DNA from: Streptomyces sp. AV19
GTDB lineage: Bacteria; Actinomycetota; Actinomycetes; Streptomycetales; Streptomycetaceae
DNA: 51,661 nt
Direction: 5' to 3'
Assembly: GCF_015999245.1 (NCBI RefSeq)
Contig: NZ_JAEAMR010000004.1
Location: 429,231-480,891, forward strand
The notes beneath the pieces are model-generated. The model worked only from the letters and a program-made list of their open reading frames with translations. It searched no databases and was not told where the DNA came from. Numbering within the stretch: the first letter of the stretch is position 1; each line of letters begins with the position of its first letter. The translations under genes and the position numbers were made by a program. Below, piece after piece: positions 33,625-42,048 of this stretch.

Positions 33625-35004
33625 TCAGATCTTGGTCCAGGCCTCCGTCAGGACGCCGCGGACGATCTGCTCGATCTCGTCGAAGGTGTCCTGGCCGGAG
33701 ATCAGCGGCGGCGCGAGCTGGATGACCGGGTCGCCGCGGTCGTCGGCCCGGCAGTACAGCCCGTTCTCGAAGAGCTCCTTGGACACGAAGCCGTAGAGCA
33801 GCCGCTCGCACTCCTCCGGTGTGAACGACTCCTTGGTGGCCTTGTCCTTGACCAGCTCGATGCCGTAGAAGAACCCGTTGCCGCGGACGTCGCCGACGAT
33901 GGGCAGGTCGTGCAGCCGGCGCAGGGTGTCCAGGAACGCCGACTCGTTGTCCAGGACGTGCTGGTTGAGGCCCTCGCGCTCGAAGATGTCGAGGTTGGCG
34001 AGCGCGACCGCGGCCGAGACCGGGTGGCCGCCGAAGGTGTAGCCGTGCAGGAAGGTGTTCTTCCCCTTGAAGAACGGCTCGGCGATCCGGTCGGAGACGA
34101 CGGCGGCGCCGATCGGGGAGTAGCCCGAGGTCATGCCCTTGGCGCAGGTGATGATGTCCGGGACGTAGCCGAACTTGTCGCAGGCGAACATCGTGCCGAG
34201 CCGGCCGAAGGCGCAGATGACCTCGTCCGAGACCAGCAGCACGTCGTAGGTGTCGCAGATCTCGCGGACCCGCTGGAAGTAGCCGGGCGGCGGCGGGAAG
34301 CAGCCGCCCGCGTTCTGCACGGGCTCCAGGAAGACGGCGGCGACGGTGTCCGGACCCTCGAAGAGGATCTGCTGCTCGATCTGGTCGGCGGCCCAGCGGC
34401 CGAACGCCTCCGGGTCGTCCCCGTGGATCGGCGCGCGGTAGAAGTTGGTGTTGGGCACCTTGTACGCGCCGGGGACCAGGGGCTCGAACGGGGCCTTGAG
34501 CGCGGGGAGTCCGGTGATGGCCAGGGCGCCCTGCGGGGTGCCGTGGTAGGCGACGGCCCGCGATATCACCTTGTACTTGGCGGGGTTGCCGGTGAGCTTG
34601 TGGTACTGCTTGGCCAGCTTCCAGGCGGTCTCGACGGCCTCGCCGCCGCCCGTGGTGAAGAAGACCTTGTTGAGGTCGCCGGGCGCGTGGTGGGCCAGCC
34701 GCTCGGCGAGTTCGATCGCCTTGGGGTGGGCGTAGCTCCACACCGGGAAGAAGGCCAGCTCCTGCGCCTGCTTGTGGGCGGCCTCCGCCAGCTCGGCGCG
34801 GCCGTGGCCGGCCTGGACCACGAACAGCCCGGCGAGGCCGTCGAGGTAGCGCTTGCCCTTGTCGTCGTAGATGTAGGTGCCCTCGCCGCGCACGATGGTC
34901 GGCACGGGCGCGTTCTCGTACGACGACATGCGGGTGAAGTGCATCCACAGGTGGTCGTACGCGGTCCGGGAATGGTCCTGGCTCACGGCTATCGGGTTCC
35001 CCAT
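33625..35004 (-). CDS. Class III aminotransferase, probably polyamine (putrescine)-pyruvate type
   Basis: A 459-residue PLP enzyme. The PLP lysine is Lys289 in IITCAKGMTSGYSP. Other features are VFFTTGGGEAVETAWKLAKQ, SRAVAYHGTPQGAL, LVSDEVICAFGR and the late GNGFFYGIELV. Family members transaminate putrescine, beta-alanine or similar amines. Context with an aldehyde dehydrogenase and Pot genes points to putrescine, by inference. Its start overlaps the AsnC gene end by 16 bases, so the regulator is co-transcribed. Confidence 0.88.
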   Translation of the reverse strand: MGNPIAVSQDHSRTAYDHLWMHFTRMSSYENAPVPTIVRGEGTYIYDDKGKRYLDGLAGLFVVQAGHGRAELAEAAHKQAQELAFFPVWSYAHPKAIELAERLAHHAPGDLNKVFFTTGGGEAVETAWKLAKQYHKLTGNPAKYKVISRAVAYHGTPQGALAITGLPALKAPFEPLVPGAYKVPNTNFYRAPIHGDDPEAFGRWAADQIEQQILFEGPDTVAAVFLEPVQNAGGCFPPPPGYFQRVREICDTYDVLLVSDEVICAFGRLGTMFACDKFGYVPDIITCAKGMTSGYSPIGAAVVSDRIAEPFFKGKNTFLHGYTFGGHPVSAAVALANLDIFEREGLNQHVLDNESAFLDTLRRLHDLPIVGDVRGNGFFYGIELVKDKATKESFTPEECERLLYGFVSKELFENGLYCRADDRGDPVIQLAPPLISGQDTFDEIEQIVRGVLTEAWTKI

Positions 35005-35492
35005 GTATAGGTCTGTTTGCGGAGCTTGAGGTAGACGAAGCTCTCGGTGGAGCGCACGCCGGGCAGGGTGCGGATCCGCTTGTTGATCACGTCCAGGAGG
35101 TGCTCGTCGTCCTCGCAGACGATCTCGATGAGGAGATCGAACGAGCCGGCGGTCACCACCACGTACTCCACCTCGTCCATCGCTGTCAGGGCGTCGGCGA
35201 CCGGGTCGAGGTCCCCGTCGACATTGATGCCGACCATCGCCTGCCGCCGGAAGCCCACGGTGAGCGGGTCGGTGACGGCGACGATCTGCATCACTCCCTG
35301 GTCCAGCAGCTTCTGCACGCGCTGCCGGACGGCCGCCTCGGAGAGGCCCACGGCCTTGCCGATCGCCGCGTAGGGGCGGCGGCCGTCCTCCTGGAGCTGC
35401 TCGATGATCGCCAGGGAGACGGCGTCGAGGGGCGGCGCGCCGCTGGCGCCCTTCGGTTCTGCGCTACGAGTGGCCACGCCCCCACCATGCAT
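34989..35492 (-). CDS. Lrp/AsnC family transcriptional regulator
   Basis: A 167-residue regulator with an N-terminal helix-turn-helix (LDAVSLAIIEQLQEDGRRPY, GLSEAAVRQRVQKLLDQGVM) and a C-terminal RAM ligand domain (AMVGINVDGDLDPVADALTA, VTAGSFDLLIEIVCEDDEHL). I chose the ATG at 35492; GTG 35477 is an alternative. It is divergent from the aldehyde dehydrogenase gene and upstream of the aminotransferase, so it probably controls both. Confidence 0.9.
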   Translation of the reverse strand: MHGGGVATRSAEPKGASGAPPLDAVSLAIIEQLQEDGRRPYAAIGKAVGLSEAAVRQRVQKLLDQGVMQIVAVTDPLTVGFRRQAMVGINVDGDLDPVADALTAMDEVEYVVVTAGSFDLLIEIVCEDDEHLLDVINKRIRTLPGVRSTESFVYLKLRKQTYTWGTR

Positions 35493-35659
35493 GAGGAGTT
35501 CGGTGTAAGGCAACCCCTCGACCCATGTAATTCGTTGTGAGATGGCTCTTTGAAAACTGATTCCGTCGTCCGGGGTGGTTGGGTATATCGAAAGCGTGGC
35601 TCTCCTGACTAGGCTGGGCGGTCTCACCAGCCGGACATCTCACAGGAGAGGTGCACACC
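35493..35659. promoter_or_regulatory. Divergent control region of the AsnC and aldehyde dehydrogenase genes
   Basis: This 167-bp stretch is less GC-rich than its surroundings and holds several candidate boxes, including TAGGCT near the dehydrogenase side. It is the natural site for AsnC binding. I could not define a single operator. Confidence 0.5.
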
Positions 35660-37111
35660 GTGACCACCGAGCCGCGCCGTCTGCGCAACTACATCAACGG
35701 GGAGTTCCGGAACGCCGTGGACGGGCGGACCACGGATGTGGTCAACCCGGCCACGGGCGAGGTGTACGCCACCGCCCCGCTGTCCGGCGCCGCGGACGTG
35801 GACGCCGCGATGACCGCCGCCGAGGCCGCCTTCCCCGCCTGGCGCGATCTGGTGCCGGCCGAGCGCCAGAAGGCCCTGCTCAAGATCGCGGACGCGATCG
35901 AGGCGCGGGCCGAGGAGCTCATCGCCACCGAGTCGGAGAACACCGGCAAGCCGCTCGCGCTCACCCGCAGCGAGGAGGTGCCGCCGATGGTGGACCAGAT
36001 CCGCTTCTTCGCGGGCGCCGCCCGGCTGCTGGAGGGCCGCGCCGCCGGTGAGTACATGGAGGGGATGACCTCCATCATCCGGCGCGAGCCGGTGGGCGTC
36101 TGCGCGCAGGTCGCGCCGTGGAACTACCCGATGATGATGGCCGTGTGGAAGTTCGCCCCGGCGCTGGCCGCGGGCAACACCGTCGTCCTCAAGCCGTCCG
36201 ACACCACGCCGGCCTCCACGGTCCTGCTCGCCGAGATCATCGGCGGGGTGCTGGAGGAGCTGGGCCACCCCAAGGGCGTCTTCAACGTCGTCTGCGGCGA
36301 CCGCGACACCGGCCGGCTGATGGTCGAGCACCCCGTGCCCGCCATGGCCTCCATCACCGGCTCCGTGCGCGCCGGCATGCAGGTCGCCGAGACCGCCTCG
36401 CGCGACCTCAAGCGCGTGCACCTGGAGCTCGGCGGCAAGGCGCCGGTCGTCGTCTTCGAGGACGCCGACCTCGCCAAGGCCGTCGAGGACATCGCGGTCG
36501 CGGGCTACTTCAACGCCGGCCAGGACTGTACGGCCGCGACCCGCGTGCTCGTCCACGCCTCCGTCCACGACGAGTTCGTCACCGCGCTCGCCAAGGCCGC
36601 GGCGGACACGAAGACCGGCCTGCCGGACGACGAGGACGTGCTTTACGGGCCGCTCAACAACGCCGACCAGCTCGCCCAGGTCAAGGGCTTCATCGAGCGG
36701 CTGCCCGCGCACGCGAAGGTCGAGACCGGCGGCCACCGGGTCGGCGAGAAGGGCTACTTCTTCGCCCCCACCGTCGTCACCGGCCTCCGGCAGGACGACG
36801 AGGCGATCCAGAAGGAGATCTTCGGCCCGGTGATCACCGTCCAGTCCTTCACGGAGGAGGACGAGGCCGTCGAGCTCGCCAACGGCGTGGAGTACGCGCT
36901 CGCCTCGTCGGTGTGGACGAAGGACCACGCGCGGGCCATGCGCATGTCCAAGCGGCTGGACTTCGGCTGCGTGTGGATCAACACCCACATCCCGCTGGTC
37001 GCGGAGATGCCGCACGGCGGCTTCAAGAAGTCCGGCTACGGGAAGGACCTGTCGGCGTACGGGTTCGAGGACTACACGCGGATCAAGCATGTGATGACGT
37101 CGCTGGGCTGA
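35660..37111 (+). CDS. Aldehyde dehydrogenase, probably gamma-aminobutyraldehyde dehydrogenase
   Basis: Oxidises an aldehyde to its acid with NAD(P). The 483-residue protein has the catalytic Cys290 in NAGQDCTAATR and the general-base Glu256 in VHLELGGKAPVVVFED. The cofactor site includes PWNYPMMMAVWKFAPALAAG and KPSDTTP. Closest in feel to the PatD/betaine aldehyde group. With the neighbouring aminotransferase it would convert putrescine to GABA. I chose GTG 35660, placing GAGAGG eight bases upstream; GTG 35651 overlaps that site. Confidence 0.88.
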   Translation: MTTEPRRLRNYINGEFRNAVDGRTTDVVNPATGEVYATAPLSGAADVDAAMTAAEAAFPAWRDLVPAERQKALLKIADAIEARAEELIATESENTGKPLALTRSEEVPPMVDQIRFFAGAARLLEGRAAGEYMEGMTSIIRREPVGVCAQVAPWNYPMMMAVWKFAPALAAGNTVVLKPSDTTPASTVLLAEIIGGVLEELGHPKGVFNVVCGDRDTGRLMVEHPVPAMASITGSVRAGMQVAETASRDLKRVHLELGGKAPVVVFEDADLAKAVEDIAVAGYFNAGQDCTAATRVLVHASVHDEFVTALAKAAADTKTGLPDDEDVLYGPLNNADQLAQVKGFIERLPAHAKVETGGHRVGEKGYFFAPTVVTGLRQDDEAIQKEIFGPVITVQSFTEEDEAVELANGVEYALASSVWTKDHARAMRMSKRLDFGCVWINTHIPLVAEMPHGGFKKSGYGKDLSAYGFEDYTRIKHVMTSLG

Positions 37112-37218
37112 GCGCGGGAGCGGGTGGGTCCCGGGGCAGGCCGTGTCCCGGGGCTCGTCTTATCGTTAAAACGTGCGGCTGCGCGCGTAGGCGCGCGCGG
37201 GTGGGGAGGAGCGGCACA

Positions 37219-37821
37219 GTGACCGTCGTACTGGACAGGATCGAGATGGCCGACAGCGACGAGCTCAGCCCGGAGGACACGTTCTTGGACGACATGTTCG
37301 ACCGGCTGGAGCGACTGCCAGTCCCCGAGGGCTACAAGGTCGAGATCGTCGAGGGGACCGTCTACATGTCGCCGCAGCGTCGCACGCATTGGAGGATCAT
37401 CTTTAGTGTTGCCCGCCAGCTCGATTCTCATTTCGGTGAGGCTGCCGAGATCGACTCGGATGTGCGTATCGATCTCCCGGGCTACCGCAACGGTTTCTGT
37501 CCGGATGTCGCCAAGGCCGTCGATGGAGCGAAGCCCGACGCCAAGGGCAGGTTCGATCCCAAGGACCTGGAGTTCATCGCCGAGGTCATCTCCAAGGACA
37601 CCAAGGGGAACGACTACGGGCCCAAGAAGCAGGCGTACGCCGAGGCCGGGGTACCCGTGCTCCTGATCGTGGATCCGTACGAGGCCAAGTGTCACGTCCA
37701 CACGTCGCCGAAGGACGGGGCCTACCACTCGGAGTTGATCACCGACTTCGGTGAGCCCATCGATCTCACTTGCACGCCCCTCGGTCTGACGATCTCCACC
37801 GACAAGTTCCCCCGCGACTGA
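37219..37821 (+). CDS. Uma2 family (DUF820) putative endonuclease
   Basis: A 200-residue PD-(D/E)xK-fold protein. Visible family motifs are VEIVEGTVYMSP (Glu46), FCPDVAKA (Asp96), EVISKDTKGNDYGPKKQAYA (Glu122, Lys136) and GVPVLLIVDP. Uma2 proteins are abundant in actinobacteria and cyanobacteria, often mobile, with no settled role. Codons around 37390-37450 (TTT, AGT, GTT, TCT-rich) are unlike the neighbours and suggest transfer. GTG 37219 has GGAGG upstream. Confidence 0.82.
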   Translation: MTVVLDRIEMADSDELSPEDTFLDDMFDRLERLPVPEGYKVEIVEGTVYMSPQRRTHWRIIFSVARQLDSHFGEAAEIDSDVRIDLPGYRNGFCPDVAKAVDGAKPDAKGRFDPKDLEFIAEVISKDTKGNDYGPKKQAYAEAGVPVLLIVDPYEAKCHVHTSPKDGAYHSELITDFGEPIDLTCTPLGLTISTDKFPRD

Positions 37822-37897
37822 CCTCGCCGGTATCATCGGCGGCCGCTCCAGACCCATACGTCCCCGCCGCCGCCGATCGGCCGATTGCGAGAAGCCT

Positions 37898-39070
37898 GTG
37901 AAGCCCTTGTCCCGCCGCTCCCTGCTGCGCGCGCTGGGCGCGGGCGCGGGGGCCGCCGCGCTCGCCGGGTGCGGGGTTCCCGCCGCGTATATCGAGCCCG
38001 GGGACCGGGCCGCGCAGGATCGTTCCGCCGGTGATCGGCGGCTGGTCTTCGCCAACTGGCCGATGTATATCGACACCGATGAGGATCGGCCCGGGCGGCG
38101 GCCGACGCTGGACGAGTTCCAGTGGCGCAGCGGAATCTCGGTGAAGTACACCGAGGAGATCAACGACAACGACGAGTTCTTCGGGAAGATCAGCCCCGCC
38201 CTGATGAACCATCAGGACACCGGGCGCGACCTGATCGTCGTCAGCGACTGGATGTGCGCGCGCTACGTGCGCCTGGGCTGGGTCCAGGAGATGGACCGGG
38301 CCGCCCAGCCGAACGTCGCCCGTCACCTCGACCCGTTGCTGCGCAAGCCCTCGTTCGACCCGGAGCGGCTGCACTCCGTCCCCTGGCAGTCCGGCATCAC
38401 CGGCATCGCCTATCACCGCAAGAAGCTCGGGCGCGAGATCCGCCGCACGGCGGATCTGTGGAGGGACGACCTGCGGGGGCGGGTCACCCTCCTCGCCGGG
38501 ATGGACGAGGCGTTCTCGCTGCTCATGCAGGGGAACGGGGCGGACGTCACGCGCTGGACCGCGGACGACTTCCATCGGATGACCGATCAGCTGCGCCGGC
38601 TGGTGAGCCGGCGGCACATCCGCCGCTTCACCGGCAACGACTACATCAAGGAGCTGTCGTCCGGGGACGTGCTCGCCTGCCAGGCGTACTCCGGGGACAT
38701 CATCCAGCTCCAGGCGGACAACCCGGACATCGAGTTCGTGGTGCCGGAGGAGGGGGCGGAGCTCTGGGCGGAGAGCCTGATGATCCCGGACCTGGCCCGG
38801 CACAAGGCGAACGCGGAGCGGCTGATCGACTTCTACTACCGGCCGGAGGTGGCGGCGAAGCTGGCCGCCTCGGTCAACTACGTGTGCCCGGTGCCGGCGG
38901 CGCGCGAGGTGCTCGCGTCCGCCAAGGACCGGGAGACCGCGGAGCTGGCGGAGAATGCGCTGGTGTTCCCGACGGATGAGATGCGGGGGCGGCTGGCTAC
39001 GGCGCGGGATATGACGGCTAAGGAGCGGCCGGGCTTTTTGGAGGAGTGGAACGGGATCGTGGGTCTGTAG
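37898..39070 (+). CDS. Polyamine ABC transporter substrate-binding lipoprotein (PotD-like)
   Basis: A 390-residue binding protein with a twin-arginine lipoprotein signal (SRRSLLRALGAG, lipobox LAGC, Cys25). FANWPMYIDTD and SVPWQSGITGIAYHRKKLG match spermidine/putrescine-binding proteins, as does SGDVLACQAYSGDIIQLQ. It is probably the receptor for PotABC encoded 4 kb downstream, though the genes are separated by several minus-strand genes. A possible -10 TATCAT lies at 37831-37836. Confidence 0.88.
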   Translation: MKPLSRRSLLRALGAGAGAAALAGCGVPAAYIEPGDRAAQDRSAGDRRLVFANWPMYIDTDEDRPGRRPTLDEFQWRSGISVKYTEEINDNDEFFGKISPALMNHQDTGRDLIVVSDWMCARYVRLGWVQEMDRAAQPNVARHLDPLLRKPSFDPERLHSVPWQSGITGIAYHRKKLGREIRRTADLWRDDLRGRVTLLAGMDEAFSLLMQGNGADVTRWTADDFHRMTDQLRRLVSRRHIRRFTGNDYIKELSSGDVLACQAYSGDIIQLQADNPDIEFVVPEEGAELWAESLMIPDLARHKANAERLIDFYYRPEVAAKLAASVNYVCPVPAAREVLASAKDRETAELAENALVFPTDEMRGRLATARDMTAKERPGFLEEWNGIVGL

Positions 39071-39079
39071 GGGAGTTTT

Positions 39080-39515
39080 GCCCCTGGCCCGCCCTTTCAC
39101 CGTTTCTTCCGGGGCTCCGCCCCCTCGGCCCGGCACCGCGCTCCGCGCGGTGTGTGCGAGGGCTTCGCCCCCTGCACCCCGCTCCGCCCCGGGCCCGGCG
39201 CGGGGCTAGGCCGCGCGAGGAGCGGGGGCTTTGCCCCCTGCACCCCGACCGGGGCTGCACCCCGGGCCCCCTTGCGGGACTCAGCCCCTGCACTCCGCCG
39301 GGGGCTGCGCTCCCTGGCCCCCGCTCCGGGGCTCCGCCCCGGGCCCTGCAACCGCGCTCCGCGCGGTTGTCCTCAAACGCCGGACGGGCTGGATCGCGGC
39401 TTCGCGCGGTCCCAGGGGTCCGGGGGCAAAGCCCCCGCTCACACCGCGCGGAGCGCGGTGCCGGGCCGAGGGGGCGGAGCCCCCGGAAGAGACGGTGAGA
39501 GGGCGGGGCCGGGGC
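39080..39515. repeat. Fold-back intergenic element, copy E, with about 99-nt inverted arms
   Basis: The left arm (39080-39178) aligns with the reverse complement of the right arm (39417-39515) over about 99 nt with few differences. Each arm carries the terminal motif CCCGCCCTTTCACCGTTTC and the CGGCACCGCGCTCCGCGCGG block. The centre holds GTCCTCAAACGCCGGACGGG. It fills the whole 452-bp gap between the convergent potD-like and GDPD genes. No gene was seen. Confidence 0.8.
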
Positions 39516-39522
39516 ACAATCC

Positions 39523-40197
39523 CTACCCGCCCACCAACCCCCGCAGCACCCGCACCCGATTCGTCGTGATCGAATCCACCCCCGCCCGCACCAGCCGCCG
39601 CATCGTCCACGCCGTGTCCGCCGTCCACGCGGAGACCAGGAAACCCTCCGCGTGGTCGCGTGCCACCCGCTCCGGGGTCACCAGGCCGAAGCGGTAGTTG
39701 AGCCACCGGGGGGTCACCGCCGCGAGGAGGGCCGGCCGGGGCGGCGTGAGGGTCGTCCACGTCAGGGCGATCTCCGCCTCGGGGTCCGCCCGCCGGACCT
39801 CCCGCAGGGAGGCGGTCGCACCGCACCAGGAGACCCGCCCGCCGGCCCCCGCGGCACGCACCGCCGCCACCGCGGCGCCCGCCGCCGCCGGGTCGGGCAG
39901 GTCGAGGAACAGCTGCCCGGACCCGTCCGACGACGCGAGCGCCTCGGCCAGGGTCGGCACTCCGCCGCCGGTCAGGGAGCGCAGCTCCTCGGCCGTGACC
40001 GAGGAGAGGGCCCTGTGGTGGCCCCACAGCCGCTCCAGCGTCGCGTCGTGCAGCAGCACCGGCACCCCGTCGCGGGTGAGCCGGATGTCGATCTCCACCG
40101 TCGACGCCCCCGCCCGCCACGCGGAGCGGATCGAGGGCAGGGTGTTCTCGCGGTGGACGTAGGGGTCGCCGCGGTGGGCGACGGCGCGGATCGCCAT
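39523..40197 (-). CDS. Glycerophosphodiester phosphodiesterase
   Basis: Hydrolyses glycerophosphodiesters to glycerol-3-phosphate and an alcohol. The 224-residue TIM-barrel protein has the catalytic VAHRGDPYVHRENT and VEIDIRLTRDGVPVLLHD segments. No signal peptide is visible, so it is cytoplasmic. Its start is four bases after the stop of the deaminase gene, so they form an operon. Confidence 0.93.
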   Translation of the reverse strand: MAIRAVAHRGDPYVHRENTLPSIRSAWRAGASTVEIDIRLTRDGVPVLLHDATLERLWGHHRALSSVTAEELRSLTGGGVPTLAEALASSDGSGQLFLDLPDPAAAGAAVAAVRAAGAGGRVSWCGATASLREVRRADPEAEIALTWTTLTPPRPALLAAVTPRWLNYRFGLVTPERVARDHAEGFLVSAWTADTAWTMRRLVRAGVDSITTNRVRVLRGLVGG

Positions 40198-40201
40198 GGC
40201 G

Positions 40202-41224
40202 CTAGCCCCGCCAGCTCGCCGTGTACGCGTCGATCTCCGCCGTGAGCGCCGCCTTGCCGGGGGCGTCCAGGAACGACGCCTCGACGGCGTTCTTGGCGAG
40301 GTCCGCGACGCCCCGGGCGTCGAGGTCCAGCAGGCGGGCGGCGACCGTGTACTCGTTGTTGAGGTCGGTGCCGAACATGGGCGGGTCGTCGCTGTTGATC
40401 GTCACCAGGACGCCCGCGGCGACCATCTCCCTGACCGGGTGCCGGTCGATGTCCTCGACGGCCCGGGTGGCGAGGTTGGAGGTCGGGCAGACCTCCAGCG
40501 GGATGCGGTGCTCGGCGAGGTGCTCCAGCAGGCGCGGGTCCCGGGTGGCGCTGGTGCCGTGGCCGACGCGCTCGGCGCGCAGCTCGGTCAGGGCGTCCCA
40601 GATCGTCTGCGGCCCGGTCGTCTCCCCGGCGTGCGGCACGCTGTGCAGCCCGGCGGCGATGGCGCGGTCGAAGTAGGGCTTGAACTGCGGGCGGGGGACG
40701 CCGATCTCCGGCCCGCCGAGGCCGAACGAGACCAGGCCCTCGGGCCGCAGGTCGCAGGCGATCCGGGCGGTCTCCTCCGCCGCGGCCAGGCCCGCCTCGC
40801 CGGGGATGTCGAAGCACCAGCGCAGCACGACGCCCAGCTCGGCCTCGGCCGCCTTGCGGGCGTCCTCGATGGCCTCGACGAAGGCGGTGTCGGGGATGCC
40901 GCGCCGCACCGAGCTGAAGGGGGTGACGGTCAGCTCGGCGTAGCGGATGTTCTGCCGGACCATGTCGCGGGCGACCTCGTAGGTCAGCAGCCGCACGTCC
41001 TCCGCGTCGCGGATGAGGTCGACGACCGACAGGTAGACCTCGATGAAGTGCGCGAAGTCGCGGAAGGTGAAGAAGTCGGCCAGCGCCTCGGGGTCCGTGG
41101 GCACGGGGGAGTCGGGGTGGCGGGCGGCCAGCGCGGCGACGATGCGCGGGGACGCGGAACCGACATGGTGCACGTGCAGCTCGGCTTTGGGCAGTCCGGC
41201 GATGAACGGGGCGAGTACGGACAT
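40202..41224 (-). CDS. Adenosine deaminase family protein, probably 6-aminodeoxyfutalosine deaminase
   Basis: A 340-residue metal-dependent deaminase with KAELHVHHVG (His17, His19), SVPHAGETTG, RVGHGTSA and TINSDDPPMFGT. The HVHHVGS start differs from the HLHLEGS-like start of true adenosine deaminases. A S. coelicolor protein of this neighbourhood was, as I recall, assigned to aminodeoxyfutalosine deamination in menaquinone synthesis. Substrate assignment is inference; family assignment is firm. Confidence 0.88.
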   Translation of the reverse strand: MSVLAPFIAGLPKAELHVHHVGSASPRIVAALAARHPDSPVPTDPEALADFFTFRDFAHFIEVYLSVVDLIRDAEDVRLLTYEVARDMVRQNIRYAELTVTPFSSVRRGIPDTAFVEAIEDARKAAEAELGVVLRWCFDIPGEAGLAAAEETARIACDLRPEGLVSFGLGGPEIGVPRPQFKPYFDRAIAAGLHSVPHAGETTGPQTIWDALTELRAERVGHGTSATRDPRLLEHLAEHRIPLEVCPTSNLATRAVEDIDRHPVREMVAAGVLVTINSDDPPMFGTDLNNEYTVAARLLDLDARGVADLAKNAVEASFLDAPGKAALTAEIDAYTASWRG

Positions 41225-41278
41225 GCGGGCCTCCAGGGCCGGTTCGTTCGGCGGGCGTGGATCATCGTATGTGCGGCG

Positions 41279-41296
41279 TCCGTACCGCCGTACGGA
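41279..41296. promoter_or_regulatory. Inverted repeat in the divergent deaminase/DUF4190 promoter region
   Basis: TCCGTAC (41279-41285) and GTACGGA (41290-41296) are perfect inverted arms with a 4-bp spacer. TAGCAT at 41302-41307 could be the -10 box of the DUF4190 gene. This looks like an operator. Confidence 0.45.
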
Positions 41297-41331
41297 GGCC
41301 GTAGCATGACAGGACAGCTTCTGGGAGGGTC

Positions 41332-42048
41332 ATGTCCGAGACGGGCAGTGCGCAGCCGGGGCCGAGGGAGGACCGCGACCCCTGGGCCCCGCCGGAGCGG
41401 CGGGTGCCGCTCGGCAAGGGCGGGGACGGTGACCGTCCGGCCGCCCCCGCGGCGCCGCCGGCCGCCCCCGCGGCCGTGCCGCCGCCCCGTCCGGAGGGCG
41501 GCGTGCCGCCCGTGCCCCCGGCGCCGACGGGCCCGGGCACCCCGAGCGCGTACCGCCCGCCTGCCTACGGGGCCTACCCCGGCCCGCCGCCCGGCCCTCC
41601 GCAGGGCTCGCCGTACCCGGGCTACGGACCCATACCCCCGTACGGCCCGAGCGGCTACCCGGGATCGCCCTACGGGCAGCTGTGGGCGGCTCCGCCCCAG
41701 GTGCCCAACAACGGCTTCGGCACCGCGGCGCTGGTGCTGGGCATCGTGGGCGTGGTGCTCTCGTTCACCATGATCTTCGGCATCGTCCTCGGGGTGCTGG
41801 CCGTCGTCTTCGGCGCCATCGGGCGGGCCAAGGTCACCAAGGGCGAGGCGGCCAACCGCGGTTCGGCCACGGCCGGGCTGATCCTCGGCTCCCTCGCGCT
41901 CCTGCTGTCGGTCCTGATGATCGTGCTGGTGGCCATCGCCCCCGACCCCGACCGGCACCGGACCCACGACGACTACGACGACGATCCGGGCGGCACCTAC
42001 CGCACCTCCGTCTCGGCGCCGCTCGCCCCGGCCCCGGCCAGCCGCTGA
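41332..42048 (+). CDS. DUF4190 membrane protein with proline-rich N-terminus (copy 1)
   Basis: A 238-residue protein. Residues 1-125 are proline/glycine/tyrosine-rich and probably disordered. Two membrane segments (about 131-163 and 179-203) flank the conserved GRAKVTKGEAANRGSATAG loop of DUF4190. The function is unknown. AGGG precedes the ATG. Its last 52 bases overlap the opposing NADAR frame. A paralogue lies at 42750. Confidence 0.82.
   Translation: MSETGSAQPGPREDRDPWAPPERRVPLGKGGDGDRPAAPAAPPAAPAAVPPPRPEGGVPPVPPAPTGPGTPSAYRPPAYGAYPGPPPGPPQGSPYPGYGPIPPYGPSGYPGSPYGQLWAAPPQVPNNGFGTAALVLGIVGVVLSFTMIFGIVLGVLAVVFGAIGRAKVTKGEAANRGSATAGLILGSLALLLSVLMIVLVAIAPDPDRHRTHDDYDDDPGGTYRTSVSAPLAPAPASR

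Noticed and set aside
39281..40120. 279-codon minus-strand frame through element E and the GDPD gene
   Set aside because: Out of frame with the recognisable phosphodiesterase and largely repeat-derived.
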